The notes under the pieces: model-generated
Told to the model about the DNA's origin: nothing
The model's database searches: none
The model's input: only the letters and a program-made list of their open reading frames with translations
NCBI GenBank assembly: GCA_020091685.1
Contig: CM034597.1
Span: forward strand, 34,403,301-34,467,300
Length of the DNA: 64,000 nt
Direction of reading: 5' to 3'
Source of the DNA: Lutjanus erythropterus
Taxonomy: Eukaryota > Chordata > Actinopteri > Lutjaniformes > Lutjanidae
Translations under genes and position numbers: made by a program
In this document: positions 46,701 through 58,600 of the stretch, piece after piece
Numbering within the stretch: position 1 is the stretch's first letter
Layout of the letters: every line of letters starts with the position of its first letter

Positions 46701-49251
46701 TGGTAGGGGTGTGTGTGTGTGTGTGTGTGTGTGTGTCCTACTGTTTCCATGAATGGTCTGACGTCACAGCGTTTCCATGGTTTTGGGCTGCCTATGTGAC
46801 ACTTGGTCTCCAGGACGTCCAGGTCCAGGTAATACACATTGCCCGCTGGGCCCTGACACACACAATGCAAACACAAAGTCAGAGAGAGGAGATACCAACA
46901 ACACTGTGAGCTCAGATTATCCAACAGCACCACTATTTTCTATCTCTGCCACTCGTAAGCCTGGAGGGGATCGTGCATTTGGTTGCTTGTGTGTGTGACA
47001 GTGTGACACGCTTAACATATGTCCGTATTTCATAGGCGAGACATCAAAGACAATAGCGTGTTCAGTTCTAAAGCTAAAGTGAAGATAATGATATCATATG
47101 AAACTATATTACCAAATCCATCAGTAGGCAACATATCATGGCAGCTTGTTGGTAACGCTCCCAAGTTAGACTAGATTTTGGCTTGAAGGGAAAAACTGCC
47201 ATGTTCATTTTCCAAGGGGTCACTTGATATCGACACTTCAAGATATCCGATTGAAAATGGGTCCTATGGATCCCCAGGAGCTCAGACATGCCCAGTTTAT
47301 GCTTTTGGGCAAAAACCCATGCAGTGTTTTTGAATTGTATACATGATTTATTTGAATATTCCAGCAAAATGGGATCCTACATTTGGGAATTATGTAAGAC
47401 TGGAAATTAGTCCAATGAGTCCAAATGCATCAATGATGTGATGATGTTTCTCCCCATAGTAGCCATTTCATTGTAGTGAGACCATTTTCCAGTTTCTCCC
47501 AAAATCTAGACTGTATGTTTTATATTGTAGCCTGGTTGCTTGTAATATTATAAATAAATCAGTCCCACCAGGATTTCACAGCCTGTTTTTGGGATCAGAA
47601 TCAGAAACTCACTCACTTCACTTACAAGGAATTTGTTGTGGTATGTTGGTGCATACAAACATAATACAAGAAATTAAAATAAAGATTAAGGCAAGCACTG
47701 TCAGTAAAAAACAACATAAATATAAAAGTAAAAGAGCATTCAGAAAAATAATACGATAACTGGGCAAAGCAGAATTCCAGGGGGACTGTTGAATTTATAT
47801 TTGTTTTAATTTCCTGTTTATTGTGCACTTATTAAATTTAAATAATATGGTGAATCTAGGATGCTCAGTTATCACACCATGTCGCTACAGTATATGCTAT
47901 CTTATATGTTACTGCACAAAAACACTGCAAACTTTGCAAATCTCTGCTGGTTGCAGTTGTGGTGGCCTTGCAGTAGGTGCTTCACCATCTTTGGCTCGGT
48001 GGGGATCTGCACTTTACTGACTGAGTGCACTCTTCTAATTGTTTATGGACAAAATAGAAGGATTAAACAAATCACTCAACAAATTCTTCTGCCAAACACC
48101 TCCATCTGTTCAGAAACATCTTTAAGGAACCACTTAGGAAGCGCTCTGTTGTTTCCCTGCAACACTTTGGGCAATATTGATTTTTAGCTCCAAAAACAAA
48201 TGTCAACACATTGAGCAGGTGTAACAGCAGCCTTTTCAGGTCATGAAGTTGAAGTGAGCCTCTTAAGACCTGATCTATCCCACAGTCGGGCTGCAATAGC
48301 CTTCAGCAGCTGACAGCATGAAGTTCATAAAGCCGCAGCCTGTTGTGTGAGGTTCGTCCCGGTGGTGCTGGACTGAAATGACCTGGACTTTATTAACAGT
48401 CACTTCAGTCCTAAAGGCCTTTTTTCATGAGGCGTGAAAAAGGGGGGATGGCTTCTCATTTCATGACATAAGAGCCTGTGCTTCTATTTTAAAGTTACAT
48501 TTATTATAAGCGACATGCACTGATGGCGGTCATTCACAACAAACTGCGTGCCACAAATATTTATTGATGTTTTCAGTCTTTAGTGGTTGCACACTAATGT
48601 AATTGCTGCTATTTTTCATGTCTTTGATGTACAGTGGTTCCCAAACTAGGGTCTGCAGACCACGAAAAATCCTTGAGAGGCAGAGTTTAATTTGATCATT
48701 ATTTCCCCAGGGTGAGTCAGCACATTGTGACAATGTCAGAGGATGATTTCTGATTAAAAGTTTGACTGCGCACAGTAAAAACAAATGTGCTCAAACGGGG
48801 ATCCCACTGACACGAAGATTGGCCACGGCTGGTTAAATCTATCAACGTGTGACTTCCTTTTATCACGGGGGTGTTTTGATATTTCAGCAACAACAAGAAC
48901 AGAAAATAACCTTTCCAGCCCACTTCCTTTGTTAAACATGAACAAATCACCCACTGACAGAGTATTACAACAACCCCAGGCAGCTTCTCCCCTCTGGGCA
49001 TTTGTCTCTGTACTGACCTGAGCGTGCAGGTAGACATTTGCAACGCGGTTGAGGGCAAACTTATAGCCATCGGTGCGATCCTCATTGATGTAAGTCAGAG
49101 CCAGACGAGACAGCTTCTCCACCGCTTTGTCATTACAGGGGATGGGAGCGAGTTCAATGGGCGCCAGAGAAAAACCCTCGCCGCACACACACGCAGTGTG
49201 AATGCATAGCAAGGATAATAGCTGTAATAATGTGCAGATGGATTTGTCCAT
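40233..49251 (-). CDS. fetub: Fetuin-B-like secreted cystatin-family protease inhibitor, 7 coding exons
   Basis: Joined exons (minus): 49251-49018, 46852-46742, 45546-45459, 44867-44701, 42473-42366, 41785-41699, 40730-40233; 430 residues. The start ATG has a textbook context (GCCACCATGG). Residues 1 to about 24 are a signal peptide. Two cystatin-type domains follow (about 30-145 and 146-265), then a Pro/acid-rich tail. There are 12 mature cysteines (39, 96, 107, 121, 140, 154, 157, 216, 226, 241, 259, 421), the fetuin pattern in which the first pairs with the last. CPTCP at 154-158 corresponds to the CPDCP loop of fetuin-B, and VLETKCH and FVEY also match that protein. Mammalian fetuin-B is a plasma inhibitor of the oocyte astacin protease ovastacin; a similar role here is inference. 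Fetuin-A or a related type-3 cystatin is less likely. Confidence 0.9.
41221..41500. mobile_element. Partial copy of the GGGACA..CACC MITE family
   Basis: It starts AAAGGGACAGTTCACCTCAA and shares GGCAGACATCTCTTCGG-like and CACCAAAACGATC-like words with the copy near 33320-33400. No inverted right end is found, so it is truncated. It lies in the last fetub intron. Confidence 0.45.
41699..41785 (-). CDS. fetub: fetub exon 6: end of cystatin domain 2
   Basis: The acceptor is CCTCTCAG and the donor is GTACAG|GTAAAG. It encodes TAGFCAGSVHGDFTVHPDVQ and VSCEMFKVQ. The Cys pair (241, 259) matches the last fetuin domain loop (GLCKGS..VSVTCDFF in the mammalian protein). Confidence 0.91.
42366..42473 (-). 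CDS. fetub: fetub exon 5: cystatin domain 2 strand region
   Basis: The acceptor is ATATTTGAG and the donor is ACTGAG|GTACTC. It encodes VVPVKATFVEYTVQECPEGV, then TDRGTCHRRTLNSDTE. FVEYxxxECP matches the fetuin-B FVEYLIKESPC segment. Confidence 0.91.
42950..42979. repeat. (AC)n microsatellite
   Basis: About 15 AC units lie in a fetub intron. Confidence 0.95.
43755..43945 (+). pseudogene. Non-LTR retrotransposon C-terminal fragment
   Basis: A broken plus-strand frame reads YNYSTRNNDKLGPPLC, then QFGLIYRGSAA and LVQFKKAVTG. This is the layout of the tail of fish LINE ORF2 proteins (YxTRxxD...LPP...FKKxLK). Stops interrupt it. It lies in a fetub intron; the rest of that intron (42480-44700) shows no exon. 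Confidence 0.4.
44701..44867 (-). CDS. fetub: fetub exon 4: start of cystatin domain 2 with CPTCP loop
   Basis: The acceptor is CCCTGTAG and the donor is GCGCAG|GTACCA. It encodes EKLQQTCPTCPLLLPVDSQQ, an Ala-rich helix, and VKKVTRAAAQ. The CPxCP loop is the feature that ties fetuin-B to astacin-protease inhibition in mammals. Confidence 0.92.
45459..45546 (-). CDS. fetub: fetub exon 3: end of cystatin domain 1
   Basis: The acceptor CTAG directly follows a run of about 22 T in the transcript, and the donor is CCCAG|GTAACG. It encodes ISGNCNTTILHTPEGYTYLY and YDCTLVP, with an N-glycosylation site (NTT, Asn122) and Cys 121 and 140. It exits in phase 1. Confidence 0.92.
46710..46736. repeat. 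(TG)n microsatellite next to a splice donor
   Basis: About 13 TG units end six bases from the donor of fetub exon 2. In the transcript this is a CA-rich intronic stretch immediately after the splice site. Confidence 0.9.
46742..46852 (-). CDS. fetub: fetub exon 2: cystatin domain 1 core
   Basis: Acceptor TGTGTCAG, donor GAAACA|GTAGGA. It encodes GNVYYLDLDVLETKCHIGSP and KPWKRCDVRPFMET, 37 residues. The two Cys (96, 107) form the first small disulfide loop in fetuins. A (TG)n tract (46710-46736) begins about 6 nt past the donor, as CA repeats in the transcript. Confidence 0.93.
49018..49251 (-). CDS. fetub: fetub exon 1: signal peptide and start of cystatin domain 1
   Basis: It encodes 78 residues. 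The hydrophobic core TLLQLLSLLCIHTACVC is followed by a mature region with PCNDKAVEKLSRLALTYINE and RTDGYKFALNRV, which match the fetuin-B first-domain helix (INKDRKDGY..LNRV). The donor is GCTCAG|GTCAGT and it exits in phase 0. Confidence 0.93.
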
Positions 49252-52107
49252 GGTGGCAGAGGTTGAGACGGGAGCTAAAAGACAGAGCAGGTTTAAACTG
49301 AAGTTTGTTCTCTTGTGTTTGCGTTCGGGCTCTGCAGTGACTTTTGGAATCAAAACAGGACGCAGATGTTGACATGATGCCAAGGACAAAGTTTATTTGA
49401 TGTCACGGGGCTGATATTTGTGAATGAACGTTCCAGTGACTCGTTTAACCTGAAGAACACTCAGAGGTGGATCCAGAGAAATATTCATGCGCTGGCATAG
49501 AGACTTTAAGGGATAAGGGAGGGAAAAGGGAAAAGCTTCCTTGGAAAAGATATTTGCTATATTAAGATATGTGCTATAATTAATGTAATTTATCATAAAA
49601 CGGCCACAATATGCCATCAGAGATTAAGGAAACACACTACAGATACAGTGTCATCCTTTGAAAGGCTGGAATTATGTTTCAGTTTGGACATTAATTAGAG
49701 TTTAAATGCAGAATGTTCGTCTGTTTATGAGTCACACAAAATCATTAATAATCTTTGAGAAGTAGTAGATGTTTATAAATTGAAGTGAGGAATATGTTAA
49801 TGGAGTTTGGCAGGCAGTGAGACAAGTACACACTTAACTCGAAGTGCAGAGTGTGTATTTTCAGAGCAGTGGGCTTGTGTTTTCAGGATGGCAGGCTTAG
49901 CTTTACATTGACAGACAATTTACAGTTACAAAAGAGGACTTATTGTGTCTTGTTAGCGTCAACTCATAATGTTGCACTCATCTTGTGCTCCTGCAGTGTT
50001 CCTGCAGCCTGCCTGACCTTCTTCAAGTCTGAGGAGGAGGGAGCAGGGAAAACAACTTGCTTCAACCTTATTTGGTCTGCAGTACTTATTTTTAGTCTCA
50101 CAACTGAAATGCAAATGTAAATATGCAAGTTTATTTTCAAATCTTCAGACATTTTTCCAAGTTCATGTTTTTTTCCATCACTTGGCCAAAACTGTGCAGC
50201 TAATAAAATTGAGTTAATTTATGCGTTTTAAGATGTTATTTTTAAAATGAATCCAAATCAATGTGTTGAATTTGACAGCCCTAGATAGTTAGACAGACAG
50301 AGAGATTTTTAAAGTTGCTAAGAGCTCTTAGTTATAATCAAAATACACATTTTAAACCATACATTTATTTAGCTTTGATTTAGAAAGGCTATAGAGATGA
50401 CTTGTTGTGGTTAAGACATGTCTGATAGCAATATTACTTCATACATTTGTCGAAAAATAGAACATTTACGGTGCTTGAGCAGTATTCCTGCCAGGAGGGG
50501 AGGCAGGGGTCCTTAGGGTATAACCAACCATTTTTATGCCTGATTAAATTATGTTCTTGTAAAAATCTGACAGAGTTGACAGAAATCTGGGACACAACTT
50601 TAAAGGGCCAACATTTCCATTAAAAAATATCTTCTGAAACAATGTTGATTATAAAAGACCGATGTTATTAGTAGTTATTGTTAGTTTTAGGTTTTGAAGG
50701 CTTTTAACACACTGCTAAATTATTTGAAGCTGTGAATTCTTGTCAGCAAATGTGCTTTTTTTGCACAGAGTTTAAAAATAAAAAAAAATAAAGCAAACCA
50801 AAACTAACAAATATGTCTTATATATAAGTCCTTAATACATTTTCACCAAAAATAACTTTTCTTTGGTAGGCCATGATTTGTCCCATAATATATAATTTCT
50901 ACATGTTTATATATATATTACTATTCTTGAATGGGAGCAAGTGTAACACAAACAATTTCTCCCCGGGGATCAATAAATTACTCCTGATTCTTAAGTTTAT
51001 ATATATGCACAATTAAGATTTAAGGCTTTTTTATTCTCAGTGTAAAGGGTGTTTTAGTCATGATCAAAAGATGCATGTAGTACTTTTAATCCCCATTTAT
51101 AACTAGTGCCACATAATTCCACTGTGAGTCATGAGATATTTTGTGGCTGTAATATGAGCGTCTCACCATGAGGGGTCACTGTGAGTCTGGTGTGCCGTAC
51201 TGGAGGGAAATCTGGTGAAACTGTTTGTCCACCAGGCAGAACTGGGTTAATGACTCACAGATATCCAGCTAATTAGACTCTCTGTTGTATCAGAACCTCA
51301 AAACTCAGACATTTTTGTTTTCTGTCTGGATTTTACTGATAAACCCACTGACCCTGAATTTACTTCATTAAAGGTAAATAAATGATCAATGGTAATTATT
51401 TAAGATGTTACAGATTATTGTCTTATTGACAAAAATTCAGATCAATTCAGATGTTATTATTGTTATTTCTTATAAATGGGATGTACAGTATATATATATT
51501 TTGTATTTCAAGGCAGTAAACAGTTTAACTGAGCTGCACTGTGTGTTATGGGTGGGGTTCACACTTTTGGAGCAGTCAGATTGGTTCCATTGTTCACGAC
51601 AAGATCGATTAATGTCTGCAGCGAGTACAGAGCGAGACACGGACAAGCGCACACACTCACTCACACACACACGCACAGTCCACATTTCTGTCTGCCTCAC
51701 ACATGTTCGAGTTTCTACACAGATTTTTAAGTGTGAAACTAAAATACACGAACGATTCAGAAATCTCGTCTAACAGAAAAATGTCATTTTCATTTGTGTT
51801 TGCTGGTCTTCAATCCACCACTTTGATCCAGACTGAAATATCTCCAGAAGAATTTGCTGAAGTTATTTACGATCCCTACAGGAAACATTTTAATGACTTT
51901 GGTGATCTCCTTATTTTTCCTGTAGCTCAACAAGCTGGTCAGAGTTTTCACTTATTTAGTGAAAGATCTCAGCATCTACCGGATATATTGGCACAATGTT
52001 TTGTAAAACACATTTATGGTTCAGAGATGTTGTATCCTAATGACTTTCCCCTCTTTTTCCTCCATTTACCACTAGCAGGCTGACATTTTTGGCTCAGGGT
52101 GAACTGC

Positions 52108-52260
52108 AGTGTTGGAAGGTATTTACTCAAGCACTCTTCTCTGGTATATACCTGAGGTACCTGCACTTTACTCGACAATACAGATTTTAAAATGCCTTAG
52201 ACTCCACTATATTTCTGAAGGAAATGTACTTTTTATTCCATCACATTACATAATTACATT
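52108..52260. mobile_element. Fragment of a common fish repeat (TTTACTCAAGCACT type)
   Basis: Words such as GGAAGGTATTTACTCAAG, TGAGGTACCTGCACTTTACT and GAAATGTACTTTTTATTCCA in this order match a repeat I know to be abundant in spiny-rayed fish. Ends are eroded. Confidence 0.5.
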
Positions 52261-52489
52261 TCTAATAAATGTTTTGTTTTGTGACATTGTTTTTAACACT
52301 CAAAATACTACATCATGATATCCTAATACATGCAAAGATATGCAGCAGTGGTTCATTCTGTGTTGTGTTTAAAACCCTACTGCTAAAGAGCAGTGTTCCC
52401 TGTTCACATTGTATGATAAACTACTTTTTTAACTGAAATTTTATGTGTATGATGATGTGTTCTTTTCCTAAAATTAGATTTTAAAAAAA

Positions 52490-52592
52490 GCAATATGTCA
52501 CCTTGCTTACAGTATCGCAATATATTGAATCGTAACCACTGTATCATGATAAATATTGTATTGCCAGATTCTTGCTAATACACAGCCCTAAT
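52490..52592. mobile_element. Fragment of a TATCGCAATATATTG-type repeat
   Basis: It contains TATCGCAATATATTGAATCG and ends GCTAATACACAGCCCTA, both typical of a dispersed fish element. It is non-coding. Confidence 0.45.
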
Positions 52593-52649
52593 AAATAAAA
52601 CACTGAATGGTGACATGTTGCATGAGAAGCTTGACTTGTGATACATTAA

Positions 52650-53060
52650 GTTGCAGACTCCGATCATTTTTTAAAGACCCCCTCCAGTAAAAATCATGTT
52701 TTTTACCTCGTTAACATGTGCATGTGGTGTTTTTCATGTGTTACAAGATGTATCGGAGTGAAATAAGCAGTAAACATCGTGCCTGAGCATTTCTTGCTTA
52801 GAGACTGCAGTGAGCAAGGGCAGTTTCCAAAAAACGGATTCAATCAGTCCGGGTATATGACATCATAAACCTGAGGAGCCAATCCTGTTAATTGAGGGGG
52901 TGGCAATATACATATCATTAGCAGTGATGCTCAGCCCACAGGAGAAGCCAGATGTAGCTGCTTAGGGAAGGGGTGGAGGTTGGGGGTGTGGCATGTGTAG
53001 AGAGGGCGGGAACTATTTGCACATTCATGAATCCTTGAACACTAGATGAAGGCTCTCTGC
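52650..53060. repeat. Dispersed repeat, partly duplicated at 57965-58035
   Basis: The segment with TGAGCATTTCTTGCTTAGAG and TGAGCAAGGGCAG recurs, diverged, near 57971-58036. It is non-coding and probably part of a dispersed element. Confidence 0.5.
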
Positions 53061-53119
53061 ACACTTTGGAAAATCAAAAATGAACCGAGAGACCAAAGAT
53101 TCACATTTGTGAGTTAGTC

Positions 53120-53950
53120 TGGCCGTACTAGACGTGGGAATCTCTGGGTACCTCACTATCTGATTCGCTACGATTCGATGATAAAACAATTCTCGGTGCA
53201 TCTTGTTGCATCTCCATGCATCAGAATCTTAAACTTCAAGCCAGGGAACGCCGAATGGACTGGATTTATCTGCAGCTGGTCACGTTCAGCCATCCTCACC
53301 AAAACTAGCATCATCTAGAAGTAAACATGATGCACATGTTGCATTCAGGGGTGGAATTTTTTTTTGCGCCTTTTCATTTTGAAAGAGTTAACTGCATTAA
53401 TTAAAGCATGAATCATTTTGAAAGCATCATACAGTCTCCTGTCTGTATGACAATAAAAAAATGAGGAGGAGGCGGAGTGTTTCACTGTGTGTGTTATTAT
53501 TAATGTTACGTCTTCAGCAGTAGTGGGCAGCAGCCTCTCTGTTGCATCATAAGCTCTGTGGAGAGACATCGCTGTGCGGCATGCAGAGCTGGCGCAGAGT
53601 TGTAGAGGTGAACAGACTGAACAGAGTAACTGTCTTCACCACAGTGGTGTTTTAGGTCATGTAATGCTGCTCAGCTGATCTTGTTTGAAACAGCTGATCA
53701 CTGCTCCGCTCCAATACACTTCACCTTTGTCCCGCAAAAACACATGATGCACCTGCTGCCTTTTGAGAAGATGAAGTACATCCCTCCCTGTTAGCTGCTG
53801 ATAACTCTCGCACGTGTGCGCGCTGTAGGCAGTCCAGGTGCTGCGCTGTTCTCGCAGCAAAGTTCCACCTTTTTAACATTTAGAAAATCGATTTTTGACT
53901 TTCATGAATCGATTCAGGATCTTCCATGTCCGCATCGCGACACATCTAAG
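53120..53950. mobile_element. hAT-like non-autonomous element (GATTCGATG / AATCGATTC ends)
   Basis: The left part carries CTGATTCGCTACGATTCGAT and the right part AAATCGATTTTTGACTTTCA with ATGAATCGATTCAGGAT, in inverted relation. This is a typical layout of a family I know from fish genomes, often classed as hAT. No transposase frame remains. Confidence 0.4.
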
Positions 53951-53974
53951 CATTAAGTTTTTTCCAGACCTCCA

Positions 53975-54175
53975 GGCCATACCAGGCTAGATGCTAACAT
54001 GTTAGCATGAAAATCAAAACTTATATGATGAACACAGTGCACATTATACCTGCCAAATATTAGCATGTTAGCATCGCCACTGTGAGAATGTTAGCATACT
54101 GATGTTAGCAATTAGCTCAAAGCACTGACGTGTCTCTGCAGAGCCTAATAGAGCTGCTAGCATGACTGTATTCTC
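53975..54175. repeat. GCTAACATGTTAGCATG-type repeat
   Basis: Several TGTTAGCAT/ATGCTAACA words appear in direct and inverted order, ending CAGAGCCTAATAGAGCTGCT then AGCATGACTGTA. This is the wording of an abundant fish repeat. It is non-coding. Confidence 0.55.
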
Positions 54176-54849
54176 TCCTTGTTTATAACTGTTCCCAAAT
54201 CATTTTCAGGTTTAAACCATGAGTTTAAACCATGTGAGGTTGAATAAAGGCTGCGATTATCAGTGAAAACACAGTTTGTTTACATGTCTCATGTAAGTGC
54301 TTTGTTCACCTTGGCAGTAAGTACACTTTGAGCGGTTGAAATATTTAACATCAAATTCAAGTGTGTGGCTTCTTTTAGCGAGCATCTGTCCAGGGATAAT
54401 CATTTAACCCATTTCAAATATTCAGTGAAGCAGGTTCAGCTCTCAACAGAGGCTGCAGTAGGGAGGGAGACTCACTCAGCAGAACAAATTCTGCTAATAT
54501 CAGAAGAAAAAAACAGCTGCCTCAATGTTGTGTGCGTCTTTGTGAATGTGTGTGTGTTTTTTCATACAAGAGAATGTGCTCCAGTGTTTGTCTGTGTGCA
54601 CATTTGACCGTGCAGAGCCACGATTGCATGCGTCAGTGTTACCGGCAGCTAGTTGTGTTGCAGCAGAAAGCAGAAAGAGTCTGTGGGGGAGAGATAAGAA
54701 CGGCGCGGCTGCTCCAAGGACTCGCTCTACCAGCACAACGCCAGACCCAAGTTAGACAAACCTCCTTTGATGTGAGCACACAGTAATCTCCCCTCGTGCT
54801 CGCTGCGGAGAGATGCCGCACTGTAGTGATGCCCAGGCGCTGATACACT

Positions 54850-55600
54850 CCAAGAAATACGGGTTCTAAAGTGGTTCTACCCACTGATTCTGAAGAACCT
54901 TTGTTGGAGGATGGATTTGTCAGGCACCCTTTGTAAGAGGGTTCTATCAAAGACCCTTTTCATCCAAGGAATTGTTATAGTACTTCAAGGATTATTAAAA
55001 TCCTCGAAGAACTCTTTCATCAAGGGTCTGCTGAAGTTTGGTCTGTGCCACAATATAAAAGGGTTCCTGGTAGAACCTCCTGGATGGGTTTGAGATGAAA
55101 TTCTTAGAATATAAAAAGGTTGTCTGTAGAACCTCCTTGGACGGTCTACATAAAACCCTTGGAATATGAAAAGGTTCTTGGTAGAACCCCCTGAGTGTGT
55201 TCTAGATAAAATCTTTGGAATATTAAAAGGTTCTCAGTGGAACCTCCTTGGTGGATTCAAGATAAAACCCTTGAAAAATAAAGGGGTTCTCTGTAGAACC
55301 TCTTGTGTGTTCTAGGTAAAACCAATGGAATGCAAAAAAGTTGTGAAAAGCCTCTGGGTGAGTCCTTGTTGGCACCCTTAGAAGGTGCAAATGTTCTGGA
55401 GTGAACCTCCAAATAGGGTTCTGGGTGGAACCATTACACCATGAAAGAGCTCTCCGTAGAACCTCTCACAGGGGGGGTTCTGGGTGATACCTTTTGAAGC
55501 TGGCTGTAGGTAGAACTCTTTGAAAGGGGTGTTGCCTGAATGTTGCCTTTATGAAATGTTTTAACAGGAACAAAAAGGGTTCTCTGAAGAACCCTCCATA
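54850..55600. repeat. ~60-bp tandem array with GGTTCT..AGAACC palindromes
   Basis: At least five regular units (about 55054-55320) and several eroded ones on both sides each carry AAAAGGTTCT, a few bases, then GTAGAACCTCCT, followed by GGGTTCTAGATAAAACCC or similar. GGTTCT and AGAACC face each other within every unit, so each unit can fold into a short hairpin. There is no reading frame across it. Confidence 0.75.
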
Positions 55601-55619
55601 GTTCTAGTTGGCCTGCCAG

Positions 55620-58600
55620 GCTGGAGCTCCTGCTGTTCTCTTTGTGCAGTGATGACGGGCCCGGAGGAAAGAGGAGCGGTTTGATGTGGTCTAAACGCTG
55701 CTGTGAAAGGTTCCACTGCAGTTAGTTGTAATGGAAAGTTTTACTCTGACATGGTCTAAATGCTGTTTCAGGGAAGTTCATTAGTATTGTTTTCAGCAGA
55801 GAATTTCAGTATAGCACGGTTCTAAACGCTGTTTCACAGACTGTTCCACCTTGCCAAGAACACATTTCCGGGGGAAATACTGGCAGAAAACTCCTCCTGT
55901 GTCACATCGTCTGCCAGTGGGAGAGGAAAAGAATTGGTTTCTTCGCTGCACGGCACATTTGAGAAAAAATAAGGCCGACGCCGCTTCTCCTCGTTCCCTT
56001 TATAACCACGTTCTACCTGGGATTTCTGTGTCTCAGTGAGAATATTTACATTTTGTCTTTCATCATTACTTCGTCCAACACTCACAGATAGATGTGAATG
56101 AATAGAGCAAAATTACAGGATGGCAGCCAGCCTTTATCTTTTGCAAATCACCCTCTTTATCTCCATCTCATATGCTTTCATTTACGCCAACACACTTTGC
56201 TTTTGTCTTCTTTCTCCATTCAGTTTCTTTTTTTTTTCTTTCACTAGGTGCTGCTGGGATTTCTCTCTTATCTTATTGGTCACAGTCTGCACAGAGAAAG
56301 GAAGACGTTAAGAGCGGGAGGACGACGGATAATTCCCTCGTTTAATTGGTTTCAAACTTTTTCCTCCCCTGGAAGATGAAGACCTGCTTCCTGCACTGTT
56401 GTTGTGGCCAAAACACTGACGCTAAACTCATTAAATTTCACTGTAATTGGTCAAGCCACGAGCTCACGTTAACAAAGCCCTCACAGTTGATTGACGTCCT
56501 CTGCAGCAGTGGTCACAAATCCCCGTCATTTCACTCGGATAAAGTCGTCAGCTTTAGACTCTTAATTTGCCCGTCATGTATTCAGCTTCTTGTTCTGCAG
56601 CCGCAGGATGGAAATGAGAGCAGGACACCCGCACTGAAACACTCTTGTAATATGAGAAGTTTCATGTTTTTATGCTCACAGTTTGTGGTAGACGCCTGGA
56701 GAAGGAAGAATACTCTCCTGATAATGTACAGTTTACCTTCAACTAATTATTTTCTTTGTAATTATTTATGGAATTTTCATATTTTAACATGTTTAGGTTA
56801 TTAGACTTTTAAATTGTCAACCTCTGGCACTATAAAATGCACTGAGCTCACCAAGGCTGCTTCCTAACAGCATTTGTTAAAATGGAAAAGCTCGATGCAA
56901 TTATTTCTGTTTTTGCAACACAACACTGCTTTTCACACATACTGCTTATCCCAAATGTTGCATTGCTTGTTTTTCATGTTATGGTTAGGTAGTGATCTGT
57001 AACATTTTTTTGACACAATCTCAAATTGTTTTTTTGTTTTTATAAGTTAAAAACACACGGCACAGTTTCAAGGACCTGCAGCTACTTTCCTACATTTCCT
57101 TACATCACCTTACATATAGAAGATCATGTTACTGTGTTTGATCGCATATTATTTACTACTATCTTTTATCTATTTATTCACCATAAATATTTGTAAAACA
57201 TCACATAAAATTCTGCACTTACAGTCAAGAGGAAGCACTTTCTTTTTAAACTTCTTATCATGTCCTTCTTATCATGTTGCAAGTCTAAACGTCACCACCC
57301 TCACTAGTCACCACCAGAAATACTAGTCGGTTAAACTATTTATCAATGTTTTATTAATGCACAATACCAGCTGTTGCCTGTAAGGTGTTATGCAGCCGCC
57401 CGGCCACCAGTCGCGGCTGCAGCCTAATAAAATAGCTGCCTCTCTCCCAGCGCGTATTACCCAGTGGCCCACCCAACTCCGGATGCTTTTATCAGCAAAC
57501 ATAAAACCAGCGTAGTTTGGGAGTATCTTTCTATAGGAAATGAAAAAAGGTTGAATGTGTCAGAATAAACTGTTATATCGTCACTCGACTGGAGCGATGT
57601 GTGACCACATTAAGCACAGACACGGACATTAACCTGCAAGCAGAGCAGCTGCTGCTGCTGCTAGCACTGCTAACGTTAGCCACACTTTGTGTTGGGCTTG
57701 TTTGCCCGCAGACACTGTGATCCTTTTAGGTCTGAAAAGGAAGCATTTAGTGAGCTGACATGCTATGTAGTTTAATGCACAATGTTTGTACTGCATGAGG
57801 CAATGCGCCACATTTCAGCAGCATTTAAAATACGATTTGGACCGTGATCAACGGCTTCAAATGGCTCTTAATACACACATTTTTTCAGGCACTGTTAAAC
57901 ATGATTAATTAATAAGTTGGGCTCGCTTTTAACTGCTTATTTTATTACTGTTAGACTAGGTGACTAGTCTCGGCTGAGCATTTCTTACCTCGAAACTGCA
58001 ATGAGCAAGGGCAGTCACAAAGAAACAGATTCAGTCGATTAATTTTATAGTCAGTTAATAACCAATTAATTGATTAATTGTTGCAGTTCTAAATTAACTC
58101 TAAAAGAATATTAAGTGATGCAGCTTTGTGAATGAGAGACCAAACATCATGTTACAACATCAGACTTTTCTGTCGTGTAAATTATAGCGAGTAAGAACAA
58201 GATTTGACGACATCCCGAGACAGATGAGTCAATGTCGCTGTGAGCAGAGAGCATCACAGAGAACATACATGAGGAACGCAGTCATGTCAGGGTGTAATAT
58301 AGTTACCCAGAGCTGAGCTGACGACGCACAGTATGAGAGACCGGCTCAATCACTGAATGTGATTGAAGTGCCATGTGTGGTGGCACTCCAAACTCTCTGG
58401 CCCTCGTCATGCATTGCCCACTCCTCATTTTACCTCCTCGGCCAACTCTCAGATGTATCACGACCAGCGACCGGCAACCCACTAACACAGAAAATAATTA
58501 TTTGGCAGTGATATTGTGGCTCCTTGGAAAAAAAAGTCTAAACCTCTACTTGCTATTTATATTTCCAGTGTGTGTCTGTGTGCATGTGCACGATGAATAC

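Larger units (their letters stand above)
49252..54845. other. Upstream of fetub: intergenic, repeat-rich
   Basis: No further exon of fetub or another gene could be supported. Immediately upstream (49252-49620) must lie the fetub 5' UTR and promoter. An AT-rich stretch with ATTACATTAATTATAG (minus, near 49570-49595) loosely resembles an HNF1 half-site pair, but I do not claim it. The rest holds the repeats listed separately. The 126-codon ORF at 51703-52083 has no recognisable features. Confidence 0.4.

Noticed and set aside
51703-52083. 126-codon plus-strand ORF
   Set aside because: I could not link it to any family or exon chain; the downstream sequence is a dispersed repeat.
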